A stretch of 64,000 bases of DNA, from NCBI RefSeq assembly GCF_014647515.1, contig NZ_BMPI01000016.1, positions 123,041-187,040 on the forward strand, read 5' to 3'. Positions 16,573 to 26,054 of this stretch are shown one piece after another; position 1 is the first letter of the stretch; every line of letters begins with the position of its first letter. The notes under the pieces are model-generated. The model had not been told where the DNA came from. It did not search any database and was given only the letters and a program-made list of their open reading frames with translations. Made by a program: the position numbers and the translations under genes. This stretch comes from Dactylosporangium sucinum. GTDB taxonomy: Bacteria > Actinomycetota > Actinomycetes > Mycobacteriales > Micromonosporaceae.

Positions 16573-19500
16573 GTGACCGCGACAGCTTCCCCAGCGGGGT
16601 CCCGCCGTGCCTATCGGCTCGTGCGCCGGCCCCTCGTCAAGGCTGTCCCGGTCGGCGCCGATCCGTGGCAGCGGCTGGTGGTCGAGCACACCACCGGGCC
16701 GCTGCTGGTGATCGGCGGCCCCGGCACCGGCAAGACCAGCACGCTGGTCGAGGCGGTGGCCGCCCGTGTGGGCGAGGGCGTCGACCCCGAGCGGATCCTC
16801 GTGCTCACGTTCGGCCGCCGGGGTGCCGTGCGGCTGCGCGACCGGATCGAGGCCCGGCTGGGGCGGTCGAGCGGGCTGCGCACGACCGCCGAGCCGATGG
16901 TGCGGACGCTCCACGGCTACGCGTTCGGGCTGCTGCGCCGGGCCGCGGTCGAGCGGGGCGAGCCGTCGCCGCGCCTGCTCACCGGCCCCGAGCAGGACCT
17001 CGTGATCCGGGAGCTGCTGGCCGAGTCGCCCGCGCCCTGGCCCGAGTCGCTCAAGGGCGCGCTGGCCACCCGAGCGTTCGCGACCGAGCTGCGTGACCTG
17101 CTGCTGCGCGCCGTCGAGCGGGGCGTCCCGCCGTCCGGGCTGGCCGAGCTGGCCCGGATCCACCGGCGTGCCGACTGGGCCGCCGCGGCGCGCTTCTTCG
17201 ACGAATACCTGCAGGTGCTCGCCCTGCGCGACGCGACGACCCGCGGCTCGGTGGCCTATGACTACGCCGAGCTGGTGCGCTCCGCGTCCGGCCTGCTCGC
17301 CGACGAGCCCGAGCGGCTGGAGGCGGAGCGGCGACGGCTCTCGTTCGTCTACGTCGACGAGCTGCCCGACACCGACCCGGCGCAGGTCGAGCTGCTGGAG
17401 CTCATCGCCGGCAACGGCGCCCACCTGGTGGCGTTCGCCGATCCCGACTCGTCGACGTTCGCGTTCCGGGGCGCCGACCCGTCGATCGTCGGCGACTTCC
17501 CGAGCCGGTTCCCGACGCCCTCCGGTGACCCTTCGCCCCAGGTGACGCTGCCGCACTCGCGCCGCATCGGCGGGGGCCTGCTCGCGGCGACCCAGCGGGT
17601 GGCGGCCCGCCTGCGCGGCCCGTCCCGGCACCGCCGGCTGGAGTCGCTGCGCCCCGGCGGCACGGTCGAGACCCGCACGTTCCCGTCGGAGACCTCGGAG
17701 GCGGCGTTCCTGTCCCACCGGCTGCGCGAGGCGCACCTGTTGCGCGGCGTGCCGTGGTCGCGCATGGCCGTGATCGTGCGGTCGACCGCGCGCCAGCTCG
17801 CGCCGCTGCAGCGGGCCCTGCACTCGGCCGGCGTGCCCACCGTGACCGAGGCCGAGGACCTGCCGCTGCACCTGCAGCCGGCGATCGCGCCGCTGCTGCT
17901 GCTCCTGCGGTGCGCGCTCGACGACGCCCGGCTGGACGAGGACGCCGCCGTCGCCCTGCTCCACTCGCAACTCGGCGGGGCCGATCCGCTGGCCGAGCGG
18001 CGGCTGCGCCAGGGGCTGCGGGCGCTCGCGCTGGCCGCCGGCGACCGGCGCCCGTCCGGGGTGCTGCTGGTCCGCGCGCTGCGCGACCCCGCCGAGCTGG
18101 CGATGGTGGAGCGGCGCTGGGCCTCGCCGGCCCGCGCCGTGGCCCGCCTGCTGCAGGAGGCCCGCGACGCCGCGGCCCGGCCCGGCGCCACCGCCGAGGA
18201 GGTGCTGTGGGCCGTCTGGCACGCCAGTGGCCTGGCCGACCGCTGGTCCGCGGTCAGCGCCCGGGGCGGCCACCGCGGCTCCGCCGCCGACCGTGACCTC
18301 GACGCGGTCGTGTCACTGTTCGACGCGGCGGCCCGGTTCACCGACCGGCTGCCCGGCGCGGGCACCGCCGTGTTCCTCGACCACGTCGAGGGCCAGGACC
18401 TGCCGGCCGACTCGCTCGCCCCGTCCGCCGACCGGGGCGACGCCGTGCGCATCCTCACCGCCCACGCCGCCAAGGGCCTGGAATGGGACGTCGTCGCGGT
18501 CGCCGGCGTCCAGGAGGGCGTCTGGCCCGACCTGCGGCTGCGTGGCAGCGTGCTCGGCTCCGAGCTGCTGGTCGAGGTCCTCGCCGGCCGCACGATGGAG
18601 ACGACGGGCCGCCTCGCCGCGATGCTCGACGAGGAGCGCCGCCTCTTCTACGTCGCCGTGACCCGGGCCCGCGAGCAGGTGCTCGTCACCGCGGTCGCGT
18701 CCGGCGACGGCGAGGAGCAGCCCAGCCGGTTCCTCACCGAGCTGTCCAGCGACGCCGAGCTCGACGGCCAGCTCTCGTTCGAGACGCCGCGGGCGCTGAC
18801 CCTGCCGACCCTGGTCGCCGAGCTGCGGGTGGCGCTCGTCGACCCCGACGCCACCGCCGCCGAGCGGTCGGCCGCCGCCGCGGTGCTCGCCCGGCTGGCC
18901 GCCGAGGGCGTGCCCGGCGCCGACCCCGACGGCTGGTGGGGCCTGCCGGCGCTCTCCGACGACCGGCCGCTCGTCGACCCCGGCGACCCGGTCCAGGTCA
19001 CGCCGTCGACCGTGGAGAGCGTCGACCGGTGCAGCCTGCGCTGGCTGCTGGAGCGGCACGGCGGCGCGCTCACCCCGTCGCCCGAGCAGTCGATCGGCAA
19101 CCTGGTGCACGCGGCGGCGATGCTGGCCTCCGACGCGACGGCCGACCGGGCGCAGCTGGTGGCGTATGTCGCCGATCGCTTCGACGCGATCGAGCTGTCC
19201 GCGCGCTGGCTCGCCGGCCGCGAGCGCGACCGCGCCGAGCACATGCTCGACAAGCTGATCGGCTGGCTGGCCGGCAACCCGCGCCGGCTCGTCGCCATCG
19301 AGCAGGACTTCCTCGTCGAGCTGGCCGACCCCGAGGCGCCGGTCGAGATCAAGGGCCGCGTCGACCGGCTGGAGCTCGACGACCAGGGGCGGCTCGTGGT
19401 CGTCGACCTCAAGACCGGCAAGACCATCCCCGCCAACGCCAACCTGGCCGAGCACCCGCAGCTCGCGGCCTACCAGGCGGCGATCGAGCTGGGCGCGTTC

Positions 19501-19758
19501 GAGGAGTCCTCCATCGCTGGTGGGGCCTCTCTGGTGCAGCTGGGCGGCGAGACCAACACCGCCCGCGAGCAGGTCCAGCCGCCGCTCGCCGAGACCGACG
19601 ACCCCAACTGGGCCCGCGCGCTGGTCCAGCGCACGGCGAAGACGATGGCCGCGTCGACCTTCAGCGCCGTGGTCAACAACAAGTGCCGCGTGTGCCCGGT
19701 GAAGACCTCGTGCCCGGTCTCCGGCAAGGGCCGCCACGTGACGGGCCCGGACGCATGA
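16573..19758 (+). CDS. adnA: AdnA-like helicase-nuclease subunit
   Basis: A 1061-residue UvrD-type motor fused to a RecB-type nuclease, partner of the next gene. AdnAB is the actinobacterial end-resection machine for double-strand breaks. Walker A is GGPGTGKTS (48-56), Walker B is VYVDELPDTDP, motif V is TAHAAKGLEWD and motif VI is RRLFYVAVTRARE. Motif III reads ADPDSSTFAFRGA, lacking the usual Gln of GDPxQSIY. The nuclease core is IKGRVDRLEL and VVVDLKTGK. Cys820, 1038, 1041 and 1047 fit an AddB-type iron-sulphur staple. The GTG start follows the LOG gene by 35 bases. It ends ATGA with adnB. Confidence 0.9.
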   Translation: MTATASPAGSRRAYRLVRRPLVKAVPVGADPWQRLVVEHTTGPLLVIGGPGTGKTSTLVEAVAARVGEGVDPERILVLTFGRRGAVRLRDRIEARLGRSSGLRTTAEPMVRTLHGYAFGLLRRAAVERGEPSPRLLTGPEQDLVIRELLAESPAPWPESLKGALATRAFATELRDLLLRAVERGVPPSGLAELARIHRRADWAAAARFFDEYLQVLALRDATTRGSVAYDYAELVRSASGLLADEPERLEAERRRLSFVYVDELPDTDPAQVELLELIAGNGAHLVAFADPDSSTFAFRGADPSIVGDFPSRFPTPSGDPSPQVTLPHSRRIGGGLLAATQRVAARLRGPSRHRRLESLRPGGTVETRTFPSETSEAAFLSHRLREAHLLRGVPWSRMAVIVRSTARQLAPLQRALHSAGVPTVTEAEDLPLHLQPAIAPLLLLLRCALDDARLDEDAAVALLHSQLGGADPLAERRLRQGLRALALAAGDRRPSGVLLVRALRDPAELAMVERRWASPARAVARLLQEARDAAARPGATAEEVLWAVWHASGLADRWSAVSARGGHRGSAADRDLDAVVSLFDAAARFTDRLPGAGTAVFLDHVEGQDLPADSLAPSADRGDAVRILTAHAAKGLEWDVVAVAGVQEGVWPDLRLRGSVLGSELLVEVLAGRTMETTGRLAAMLDEERRLFYVAVTRAREQVLVTAVASGDGEEQPSRFLTELSSDAELDGQLSFETPRALTLPTLVAELRVALVDPDATAAERSAAAAVLARLAAEGVPGADPDGWWGLPALSDDRPLVDPGDPVQVTPSTVESVDRCSLRWLLERHGGALTPSPEQSIGNLVHAAAMLASDATADRAQLVAYVADRFDAIELSARWLAGRERDRAEHMLDKLIGWLAGNPRRLVAIEQDFLVELADPEAPVEIKGRVDRLELDDQGRLVVVDLKTGKTIPANANLAEHPQLAAYQAAIELGAFEESSIAGGASLVQLGGETNTAREQVQPPLAETDDPNWARALVQRTAKTMAASTFSAVVNNKCRVCPVKTSCPVSGKGRHVTGPDA

Positions 19759-22700
19759 CGGCGGGCGCTGCGGAGCGTGCGCGCGGGGGCGCGGCCCCGC
19801 CCAGCTACACGCCGGTCGAGCTGGCCAAGCTGCTGCGGCTGCCGGCGCCGACCATCCAGCAGGCCGCCGTCATCGCCGCGCCCGTCCGGCCGCTGCTGGT
19901 CGTGGCCGGGGCCGGGTCTGGCAAGACCGAGACGATGGCCGCCCGGGTGGTCTGGCTGGTCGCCAACGGGCACGTGCGGCCCGAGCAGATCCTCGGCCTC
20001 ACCTTCACCCGCAAGGCGGCCGGCGAGCTGTCCCACCGCATCCGGCAGCGGCTCGGGCAGCTCGTCCGGCGGCTCGGCCGCGACGACCTCATCGCCGGCG
20101 AGCCGACCGTGGCCACGTATCACTCGTATGCCGCGCGCGTGGTTCGCGAGCACGGGGTGCGAGCGGGGTATGAGCCGTCGACCCGGCTCCTCACCGAGGC
20201 CGCGTGCTGGCAGCTCGCCGACGCGGTCGTGCGGGCCTATGACGGCGACATGACCGCCGTGTCGTCGGCCCCCTCGACGGTCGTCGACGCCGTGCTGCAC
20301 CTCGCCGGCGACCTCGCCGAGCACCTTCGCGAGCCGGCGGACGTGGCCGCCTGGACCGGGCGCTTCTTCGCCGAGGTCGGCGGCAAGACGGGCAAGATGG
20401 CCAAGCCGGTGCGTGACGTGCTGGCCCGCCAGCAGGCGCGGCTGCAGCTGTTGCCGTTGATCCGGCAGTATCAGGAACGAAAAGGCCTGCTGGAAGCCAT
20501 GGACTTCGGCGACCAGCTCGCGCGGGCGGCCACGGTGGCGCGCGCCCATCCGGAGGTGGGGGCGGTCGAGCGCGACCGGTTCCGGGTGGTGCTGCTCGAT
20601 GAGTATCAGGACACGAGCCACGCCCAGGTCGTGCTGCTGCGCGCGCTGTTCGGCGACGGGCACCCGGTCACCGCGGTCGGGGACCCCTGCCAGTCGATCT
20701 ACGGCTGGCGGGGCGCGTCGGCCGGCACGCTGGACCGGTTCCCGCTGGAGTTCCCGATCGCGACCGACCGGCCGGCGCCCGAGCTGTCGCTGACCACGAG
20801 CTGGCGCAACCGGCCGGAGATCCTCGACGTCGCCAACACGCTGTCCCGGCCGCTGCGGGCACACGGCGCCCGGGTCCAGGAGCTGGCGCCGGCCGACCGG
20901 CTCGCCGAGCCCGCGTCGACCGCCACCGTCCACTGTGCGCTCCTCGACACGTTCGCGCAGGAGGCCGCCTGGATCGCCGACCGGGTGGTGGCGTCGTGGC
21001 GGCTGGCGGCCAAGGTCGATCCGGACACGTTCCCCTACGACATTCCGGTCGAGGACCGTCCGTCGACCGCGATCCTGGTGCGCACCCGCGCGCAGATCCC
21101 CGCCCTGGAGAACGCGCTGCGCTCGCGCGGGCTGCCGGTCGAGGTCGTCGGCCTGGGCGGGCTGCTCGACACGCCCGAGGTCCGCGACGTGGTGAGCACC
21201 ATGCGCGTGCTCGCCGACCCGGCCGAGGGCGCCGCGCTGCTGCGCATCCTGACCGGCCCGCGGTGGCGGATCGGCCCGCGTGACCTCGTCGCGCTGTACC
21301 GTCGGGCCCGCCGCATCGCCGCCGAGCGGCGCGCCGGGCCGGACGAGGAGCCCGCCCTCGCCGACCGGCTCGACGAGGCGGTGCTGGTCGAGGCGCTGGA
21401 CGCGCCGGGCGACCCCGAGCAGTACTCCGCCGAGGGGCACCGCCGCTTCACCGCCCTCGGCGCCGAGCTGCGCCGCCTGCGCCGCCGGCTCGACCAGCCG
21501 CTGCCCGACCTGGTGGCCGACATCGAGCGGGTGATCGGCCTCGACGTCGAGGTCGCGGCCCGGCCCGGCGACGCCGGCCTGGCCCGCGGGCACCTCGACG
21601 CGTTCAGCAACATCGCGGCCCGGTTCGCGGCGGAGTCGGAGGGGGCGACGCTCAGCGCGTTCCTGGCGTTCCTCGCCGCGGCGGAGAACGAGGAGCGGGG
21701 CCTGGCGCCCGGCGAGGTCGAGGTCGTCGAGGGCGCCGTGCAGATCCTCACCGCCCACGCGGCGAAGGGCCTGGAGTGGGACGTGGTCGCGGTGGCCGGC
21801 CTGACCGCCGACGTGTTCCCGGGCGCGAGCAACGCCGGTGACCACTGGCTGCGCGGCCTGGGCGTGCTGCCGTTCCCGCTGCGGGGCGACCACGCCGGCC
21901 TGCCGGTGCTGGACCTTTCGGGCATCACGGACGTCAAGGGCGTGGTCGCCCGGCTGGAGACGTTCAACCGCGACTGGCGCGATCACGACGTACGCGAGGA
22001 GCGCCGCCTGGCCTACGTCGCCGTCACGCGGCCGCGCCGGCTGCTGCTGGCAAGCGGGTACTGGTGGGGCGAGGGCGTGAAGCGCGCCCGTGGCCCGTCG
22101 GTGTTCCTGGAGGAGATCCGCGAGCGCTGCCTGGCCGGCGCCGGGGTGGTCGACGCGTGGGCGGAGCAGCCGGCGCAGGACGCGCAGAACCCGACGGCTG
22201 CCGACATCCCGAGCGCGAGCTGGCCGGCCGACCCGCTCGGCCCCCGCCGGCCGCTGCTGGAGTCGGCCGCGGCGATGGTCCGCGCGGCCATGGCTGAACG
22301 TGGCGAGATTGCGGCCGGCGCCGAGGAGGAGGACCGCGGCGCGGTAGGTGCGCAAACGGCGAGCGAGGAGCGGGCCGGGAGCGGCCCGGAGGAGGTCGGC
22401 GGCGGGACCGGAACACGACAGGCCGGCGGCGAGGATCGCCCGGCGGAGGGCGGCATTGCGGCCGGCGACGGAGACGGCGAGGCCGACCAGATCGACGGGG
22501 TCGACGGGGTCGACGGTCGCGCCGGGTGGGTGGCGGCCGTGGTCCGGGATGCGGCCGGGCGGCGGTGGGCGTCCGAGGCCGACCTGCTGCTCGCGGAGCG
22601 GGCCCGGCTCGCGCCGCGGCAGGACGGGGTCGTCGAGGTGTCGCTGCCCGGGCACCTGTCGGTCTCGCAGCTCGTCGCGCTCCGGCGGGACCCGCAGCGG

Positions 22701-23240
22701 CTGGCGCGGGCGTTACGGCGGCCACTGCCCGCGCGGCCCGACCCCTACGCGCGGCGCGGCACCGCCTTCCATCACTGGCTCGAGCAGCGGTTCAACGCCG
22801 AGCGGCTGATCGACATCGACGAGCTGCCGGGAGCCGCCGACGAGGGCGCCGCGCCCGACGAGGCGCTCGCCGATCTTCAGGCGCGGTTCCTGGCCAGCGA
22901 GTGGGCCGACCGGGTGCCGTTCGACGTGGAGGTGCCGTTCGCGTCCGTCGTCGCCGGGGTGGTGGTGCGCGGGCGGATGGACGCGGTGTACCGGTACGCG
23001 GACGGGCGCTACGACGTCGTCGACTGGAAGACCGGGGGCCGGCCCGGCAGCAGCGACGCGACGGCGGCGGCGGTGCAGCTCGCAGCGTACCGGCTGGCCT
23101 GGGCGGAGCTGCGCGGCGTGCCGCTGGAGCAGGTCGGGGCGGCGTTCTTCTACGTGCGGGACGGCGTCACCGTCCGGCCCGCCGACCTGCTGGACGAGGC
23201 GGGACTGCTGGGATTGATCACCGCGCTGCCCGCGGGATGA
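19755..23240 (+). CDS. adnB: AdnB-like helicase-nuclease subunit
   Basis: A 1161-residue SF1A helicase with a C-terminal nuclease. The ATG at 19755 overlaps the adnA stop by four bases. Walker A is GAGSGKT (52-58), Walker B is LLDEYQDTSHAQ and motif III is VGDPCQSIYGWRGA, both canonical. Motif V is TAHAAKGLEWD and motif VI is RRLAYVAVTRPRR. The nuclease residues are in GTAFHHWLEQR, RGRMDAVYRY and DVVDWKTGG. No Cys cluster is present, as expected for AdnB. An acidic, low-complexity insert (about 850-920, including IDGVDGVDGRAG) separates motor and nuclease. A TTA codon lies in RALRRP. In mycobacteria this subunit provides the main motor. Confidence 0.92.
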   Translation: MTAGAAERARGGAAPPSYTPVELAKLLRLPAPTIQQAAVIAAPVRPLLVVAGAGSGKTETMAARVVWLVANGHVRPEQILGLTFTRKAAGELSHRIRQRLGQLVRRLGRDDLIAGEPTVATYHSYAARVVREHGVRAGYEPSTRLLTEAACWQLADAVVRAYDGDMTAVSSAPSTVVDAVLHLAGDLAEHLREPADVAAWTGRFFAEVGGKTGKMAKPVRDVLARQQARLQLLPLIRQYQERKGLLEAMDFGDQLARAATVARAHPEVGAVERDRFRVVLLDEYQDTSHAQVVLLRALFGDGHPVTAVGDPCQSIYGWRGASAGTLDRFPLEFPIATDRPAPELSLTTSWRNRPEILDVANTLSRPLRAHGARVQELAPADRLAEPASTATVHCALLDTFAQEAAWIADRVVASWRLAAKVDPDTFPYDIPVEDRPSTAILVRTRAQIPALENALRSRGLPVEVVGLGGLLDTPEVRDVVSTMRVLADPAEGAALLRILTGPRWRIGPRDLVALYRRARRIAAERRAGPDEEPALADRLDEAVLVEALDAPGDPEQYSAEGHRRFTALGAELRRLRRRLDQPLPDLVADIERVIGLDVEVAARPGDAGLARGHLDAFSNIAARFAAESEGATLSAFLAFLAAAENEERGLAPGEVEVVEGAVQILTAHAAKGLEWDVVAVAGLTADVFPGASNAGDHWLRGLGVLPFPLRGDHAGLPVLDLSGITDVKGVVARLETFNRDWRDHDVREERRLAYVAVTRPRRLLLASGYWWGEGVKRARGPSVFLEEIRERCLAGAGVVDAWAEQPAQDAQNPTAADIPSASWPADPLGPRRPLLESAAAMVRAAMAERGEIAAGAEEEDRGAVGAQTASEERAGSGPEEVGGGTGTRQAGGEDRPAEGGIAAGDGDGEADQIDGVDGVDGRAGWVAAVVRDAAGRRWASEADLLLAERARLAPRQDGVVEVSLPGHLSVSQLVALRRDPQRLARALRRPLPARPDPYARRGTAFHHWLEQRFNAERLIDIDELPGAADEGAAPDEALADLQARFLASEWADRVPFDVEVPFASVVAGVVVRGRMDAVYRYADGRYDVVDWKTGGRPGSSDATAAAVQLAAYRLAWAELRGVPLEQVGAAFFYVRDGVTVRPADLLDEAGLLGLITALPAG

Positions 23241-23337
23241 ACCTCAATGAATTGGCAAGGTTCCGACAGCTCGCTGTCGCGCGGGCCGGATTGTCGCCGA
23301 AGCTGTCAAGGGGGGCATGCGAGGGGGAGTCCGCACC

Positions 23338-23502
23338 ATGCAGGGATCGCAGATGAGAGAGGTCGCCTTAGTCGTCGGCGTCGCGACCGCGGGTGTGCTG
23401 ACCGTGGCGCTGATCGTCATCGGTCCGGTGGCGGCCGCCGACGATCCCAGGTATCCACAGATTACCCAGCTGCACACCCCGTCCCAGCAGCCGCAGCCGT
23501 AG
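23338..23502 (+). CDS. small secreted or membrane peptide
   Basis: A 54-residue peptide with one hydrophobic segment (VALVVGVATAGVLTVALIV) followed by a short polar tail (ITQLHTPSQQPQP). The ATG at 23338 has GAGGGGGAG about eight bases upstream; an ATG at 23353 is also possible. It has a TTA codon in the hydrophobic segment. It could be a tail-out membrane peptide or a cleaved signal sequence with a tiny mature part. The function is unknown. Confidence 0.5.
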   Translation: MQGSQMREVALVVGVATAGVLTVALIVIGPVAAADDPRYPQITQLHTPSQQPQP

Positions 23503-23683
23503 GGTCTGCCTGAACGGCCGGCGGAGCCCGGCCGCATCGAAGGGTTGCGCGGGGGCGTCGGCCGCGCCTGACGGAGGCCCGCACGAGGCTGGCCCGCGGG
23601 AGCGCGCCGCCGGCGGGGCGGCCGGACGTCGGGCGGAAAAGGCGCCAGGTCGGTGAGGTCGGCCACACCGTGGCGGGCGGCCG

Positions 23684-23780
23684 GACGCCGGGCGGAGTAG
23701 CGCGGGGCCGGGGCGAGCGGGCGCCGGGCGGAGTAGCGCGGGGGCCGGGGCGAGCGGACGCCGGGCGGATGCCGGGCGAA
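23684..23780. repeat. 37-base tandem repeat in intergenic region
   Basis: Two full 37-base units (23684-23720 and 23721-23757) are nearly identical and a partial third follows from 23758. The core is GCCGGGCGGAGTAGCGCGGG. The gene-free stretch 23503-23857 is otherwise GC-rich with no convincing promoter or hairpin; degenerate related units occur from about 23625. Confidence 0.8.
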
Positions 23781-23857
23781 GGGACCGCAACCGGGCCGTG
23801 ACCACCCGCGGGGCGTCTTTGGCAACCCGGGCGTCGGGCTGCGACACTTGCGGGGAG

Positions 23858-24829
23858 ATGACCGAGCACCGTTCGCCGTGGGCGGAGCCCGACACCCAGG
23901 TTGTTGTCGAGCCACCACGCCCCTCGCCGACCGTTCAACGGCCGGCGGCGCAGCCGCGCGCGGCGGAAGGGTATGGCTCCGGGCGAGTCTCCGGGCTCGG
24001 GGTTCCGCCGATCGAGCCGCCGCCCGACGTGGGCGGCGGTGGGCCGGGTGACGACGACGACCCGATCAAGCGCAACAAGAAGATCATGAAGTGGCTGCTC
24101 GGCGGGGCGGTCGCCGTCGTGGTCATCGGGCTCGTGATCGTGCTCGGGTCGGTCATGACCAACAACGCCACCACGCCGGGGGGACTGTTCGGGGACCGGC
24201 CCAAGGGGCCCAGCGACACGCGGCCCGAGCTGGCCCGCCGCTGCCCGCCGCCCAGCATCCCGCCGGAGCGGCCGAGCCAGGCCGCGCCGGACGTGCCGGC
24301 CGGGCCGCGGACATCCGACCCGGAGGCGGGCATCTCGTACAAGGAGTACGGATCGCCCTGGGAGCCCTGGGACGCGGCCTGGGTCGACCGGGGCGAGCTC
24401 AAGGTGACCTACCGGGTGGGCCAGCACTTCGTCACCGAGCCCAACTACGACGGCAATGGCTCGGACTACCACGCGACGATCCTGTCCGGCCACGTGCCCG
24501 CCGCGGTCAACGACGGGCTGGTGCTCGACCTGAAGTGCATCGGCGACCAGATCGCCGCCGACGTGCGGGTGAGCTTCTACCCCGACAGCAACCAGCGCGA
24601 GGACATCGAGGCCCGCGACCTGGAGCTCGGCGGCCGGCCGGCGCGGCTGATCAAGTTCCGGCTGCACTTCTCCCAGCCGGGGCTCAAGGCCAAGAGCGAG
24701 CTGGTCTCGATCGCGCTGATCGACGTCGGCAAGGTCGAGGCCGCGATCCTCTACGTGTCCATCCCCGACACGCACCGTCAGTACGACAAGGTCGCGGACG
24801 AGGCCGTCGAAAGCGTCCGACCTCTGTAA
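23858..24829 (+). CDS. single-pass membrane protein next to mycosin
   Basis: A 323-residue protein. Residues 1-76 are Pro/Gly-rich and acidic, probably cytoplasmic and disordered. A basic stop (KRNKKIMK) leads into a membrane helix at about 78-100. The remaining 220 residues are extracytoplasmic, with a Pro-rich spacer and a compact domain containing two Cys (ARRCPPP and LDLKCIG). The ATG at 23858 directly follows GGGGAG, too close for a normal ribosome site, so a start upstream at the GTG at 23798 is possible. It is 37 bases before the mycosin gene on the same strand, suggesting a joint envelope role. No family was recognised. Confidence 0.65.
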   Translation: MTEHRSPWAEPDTQVVVEPPRPSPTVQRPAAQPRAAEGYGSGRVSGLGVPPIEPPPDVGGGGPGDDDDPIKRNKKIMKWLLGGAVAVVVIGLVIVLGSVMTNNATTPGGLFGDRPKGPSDTRPELARRCPPPSIPPERPSQAAPDVPAGPRTSDPEAGISYKEYGSPWEPWDAAWVDRGELKVTYRVGQHFVTEPNYDGNGSDYHATILSGHVPAAVNDGLVLDLKCIGDQIAADVRVSFYPDSNQREDIEARDLELGGRPARLIKFRLHFSQPGLKAKSELVSIALIDVGKVEAAILYVSIPDTHRQYDKVADEAVESVRPL

Positions 24830-24866
24830 GTGGCGTTGCTTGCGTCGATCCGGCACGCTATCGCGC

Positions 24867-26054
24867 ATGAAGCAGCCGGTGGCCTTAGCGGTGGCCCTGG
24901 GGATCGGTGTCGCGCTCGGCACCGCCGGATCCGCACACGCTGACGTCATTCGCGACGATCAGTGGCATCTGCGGTACCTGATGGTGGCGGAGGCCAACCA
25001 GAAGAGCCGCGGCGACGGGGTGACGGTCGCGATCGTCGACACGGGTGTCGACCGCAGCCACCCCGACCTGGTCGGCGCGATCCTCGACCCGGTGTTCGTC
25101 ACCGAGACCCCGAACGCGACCGGCGTCGACCAGAACGGTCACGGCACCGCGCTCGCCGGCCTGGTCGCCGGCCAGGGCCACAAGGACGAGCGGACCGGCG
25201 ACGAGCACGGCGCCGGCGTCATCGGGGTGGCCCCGGGCTCCCGGATCCTGCCGGTGGTGATCGGTCAGCCGGCCAGCCCCGACCCGTCCGGCGCGGTGAC
25301 GCCGGACCAGTTGGCGGACGGCATCGACCTGGCGGTGAGCCGCGGCGCCAAGATCATCGTCGTCGGATACTCGGTGGGCGGCAGCGAGCGGCTCATGCGG
25401 GCCGTCCGCGACGCGCAGGAGAGCGACGCGATCGTGATCGCCGCCGACGGCAACCAGCCGACCCAGGATTTCGAGCCGTTCCCGGCGGGCTACGACGGCG
25501 TGCTCGCCGCGGTACCGCTGACTCGTGCGGGTGACGTGCGGGTGCAGTCCACGAGCGGGCGGCGCCTGGGCTTCGGCGTGCCCGGCGACCAGATCATGAC
25601 CACCAACAGCGGCGGCGGCTACCGGGTCGACGACGGCAGCGCGTCGCCCGGCCTGCTCGCCGGGGCGGTCGCGCTGCTCCGCTCGGCGTACCCGGCGCTC
25701 AAGGCCGGCGACATCGTCCGCCGGATGACGCTGACCGCGGCGGACGCCGGCGAGAAGGGCCTGGACCGGGAGTACGGGCAGGGCCGCCTCGACCTCGTGC
25801 CCGCCCTGACCAAGAGCCTGCCGGTGCCGTCGCCGAGCGCGAGCCCGTCGCGGAGCGCGGTGCCGAGCGCCACCGCGCAGCCCGCGGCGCCGATCGCGGC
25901 CCGGGACCCCCGCTCGCGGGAGCCCTACGGGTGGCTGCTGGGGCTGCCGCTGGTCGTGGTGATCGGCGTTCTGGCCGCCAATGCGGTGCGGGCCGAACGT
26001 CGAATCCGGGTTTCCTCGACGGACGGGATAGATTCGGAGCGTGCCTCGTCGTAG
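24867..26054 (+). CDS. second mycosin-like S8 protease
   Basis: A 395-residue protein with a signal peptide (hydrophobic 5-22, AHA cleavage), subtilisin domain, Ser/Pro-rich linker (about 320-345) and a C-terminal membrane helix (about 354-375). The catalytic residues are Asp58 (VAIVDTGVD), His92 (NGHGTALAG), Asn196 (AADGN) and Ser258. The Ser region reads DDGSASPGLLAG instead of the usual GTSxA, but the Ser is retained. The mature N-terminus (ADVIRDDQWHLRYL) matches the first mycosin (ADAIRDQQWHLRML), so the two are paralogues. Residue 7 is a rare TTA leucine codon. No ESX substrate genes flank it. Its end overlaps the M16 gene by 14 bases. Confidence 0.85.
   Translation: MKQPVALAVALGIGVALGTAGSAHADVIRDDQWHLRYLMVAEANQKSRGDGVTVAIVDTGVDRSHPDLVGAILDPVFVTETPNATGVDQNGHGTALAGLVAGQGHKDERTGDEHGAGVIGVAPGSRILPVVIGQPASPDPSGAVTPDQLADGIDLAVSRGAKIIVVGYSVGGSERLMRAVRDAQESDAIVIAADGNQPTQDFEPFPAGYDGVLAAVPLTRAGDVRVQSTSGRRLGFGVPGDQIMTTNSGGGYRVDDGSASPGLLAGAVALLRSAYPALKAGDIVRRMTLTAADAGEKGLDREYGQGRLDLVPALTKSLPVPSPSASPSRSAVPSATAQPAAPIAARDPRSREPYGWLLGLPLVVVIGVLAANAVRAERRIRVSSTDGIDSERASS
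26029..26034 (+). promoter_or_regulatory. -10 element, leaderless M16 promoter inside mycosin 3' end
   Basis: TAGATT lies six bases before the GTG of the first M16 gene and within the last codons of the preceding gene. There is no clear ribosome site. This would allow the peptidase pair to be transcribed without the mycosin. Confidence 0.4.

Noticed and set aside
19470..22655. 1061-codon minus-strand frame
   Set aside because: Fully antisense to adnB; a by-product of high GC content.
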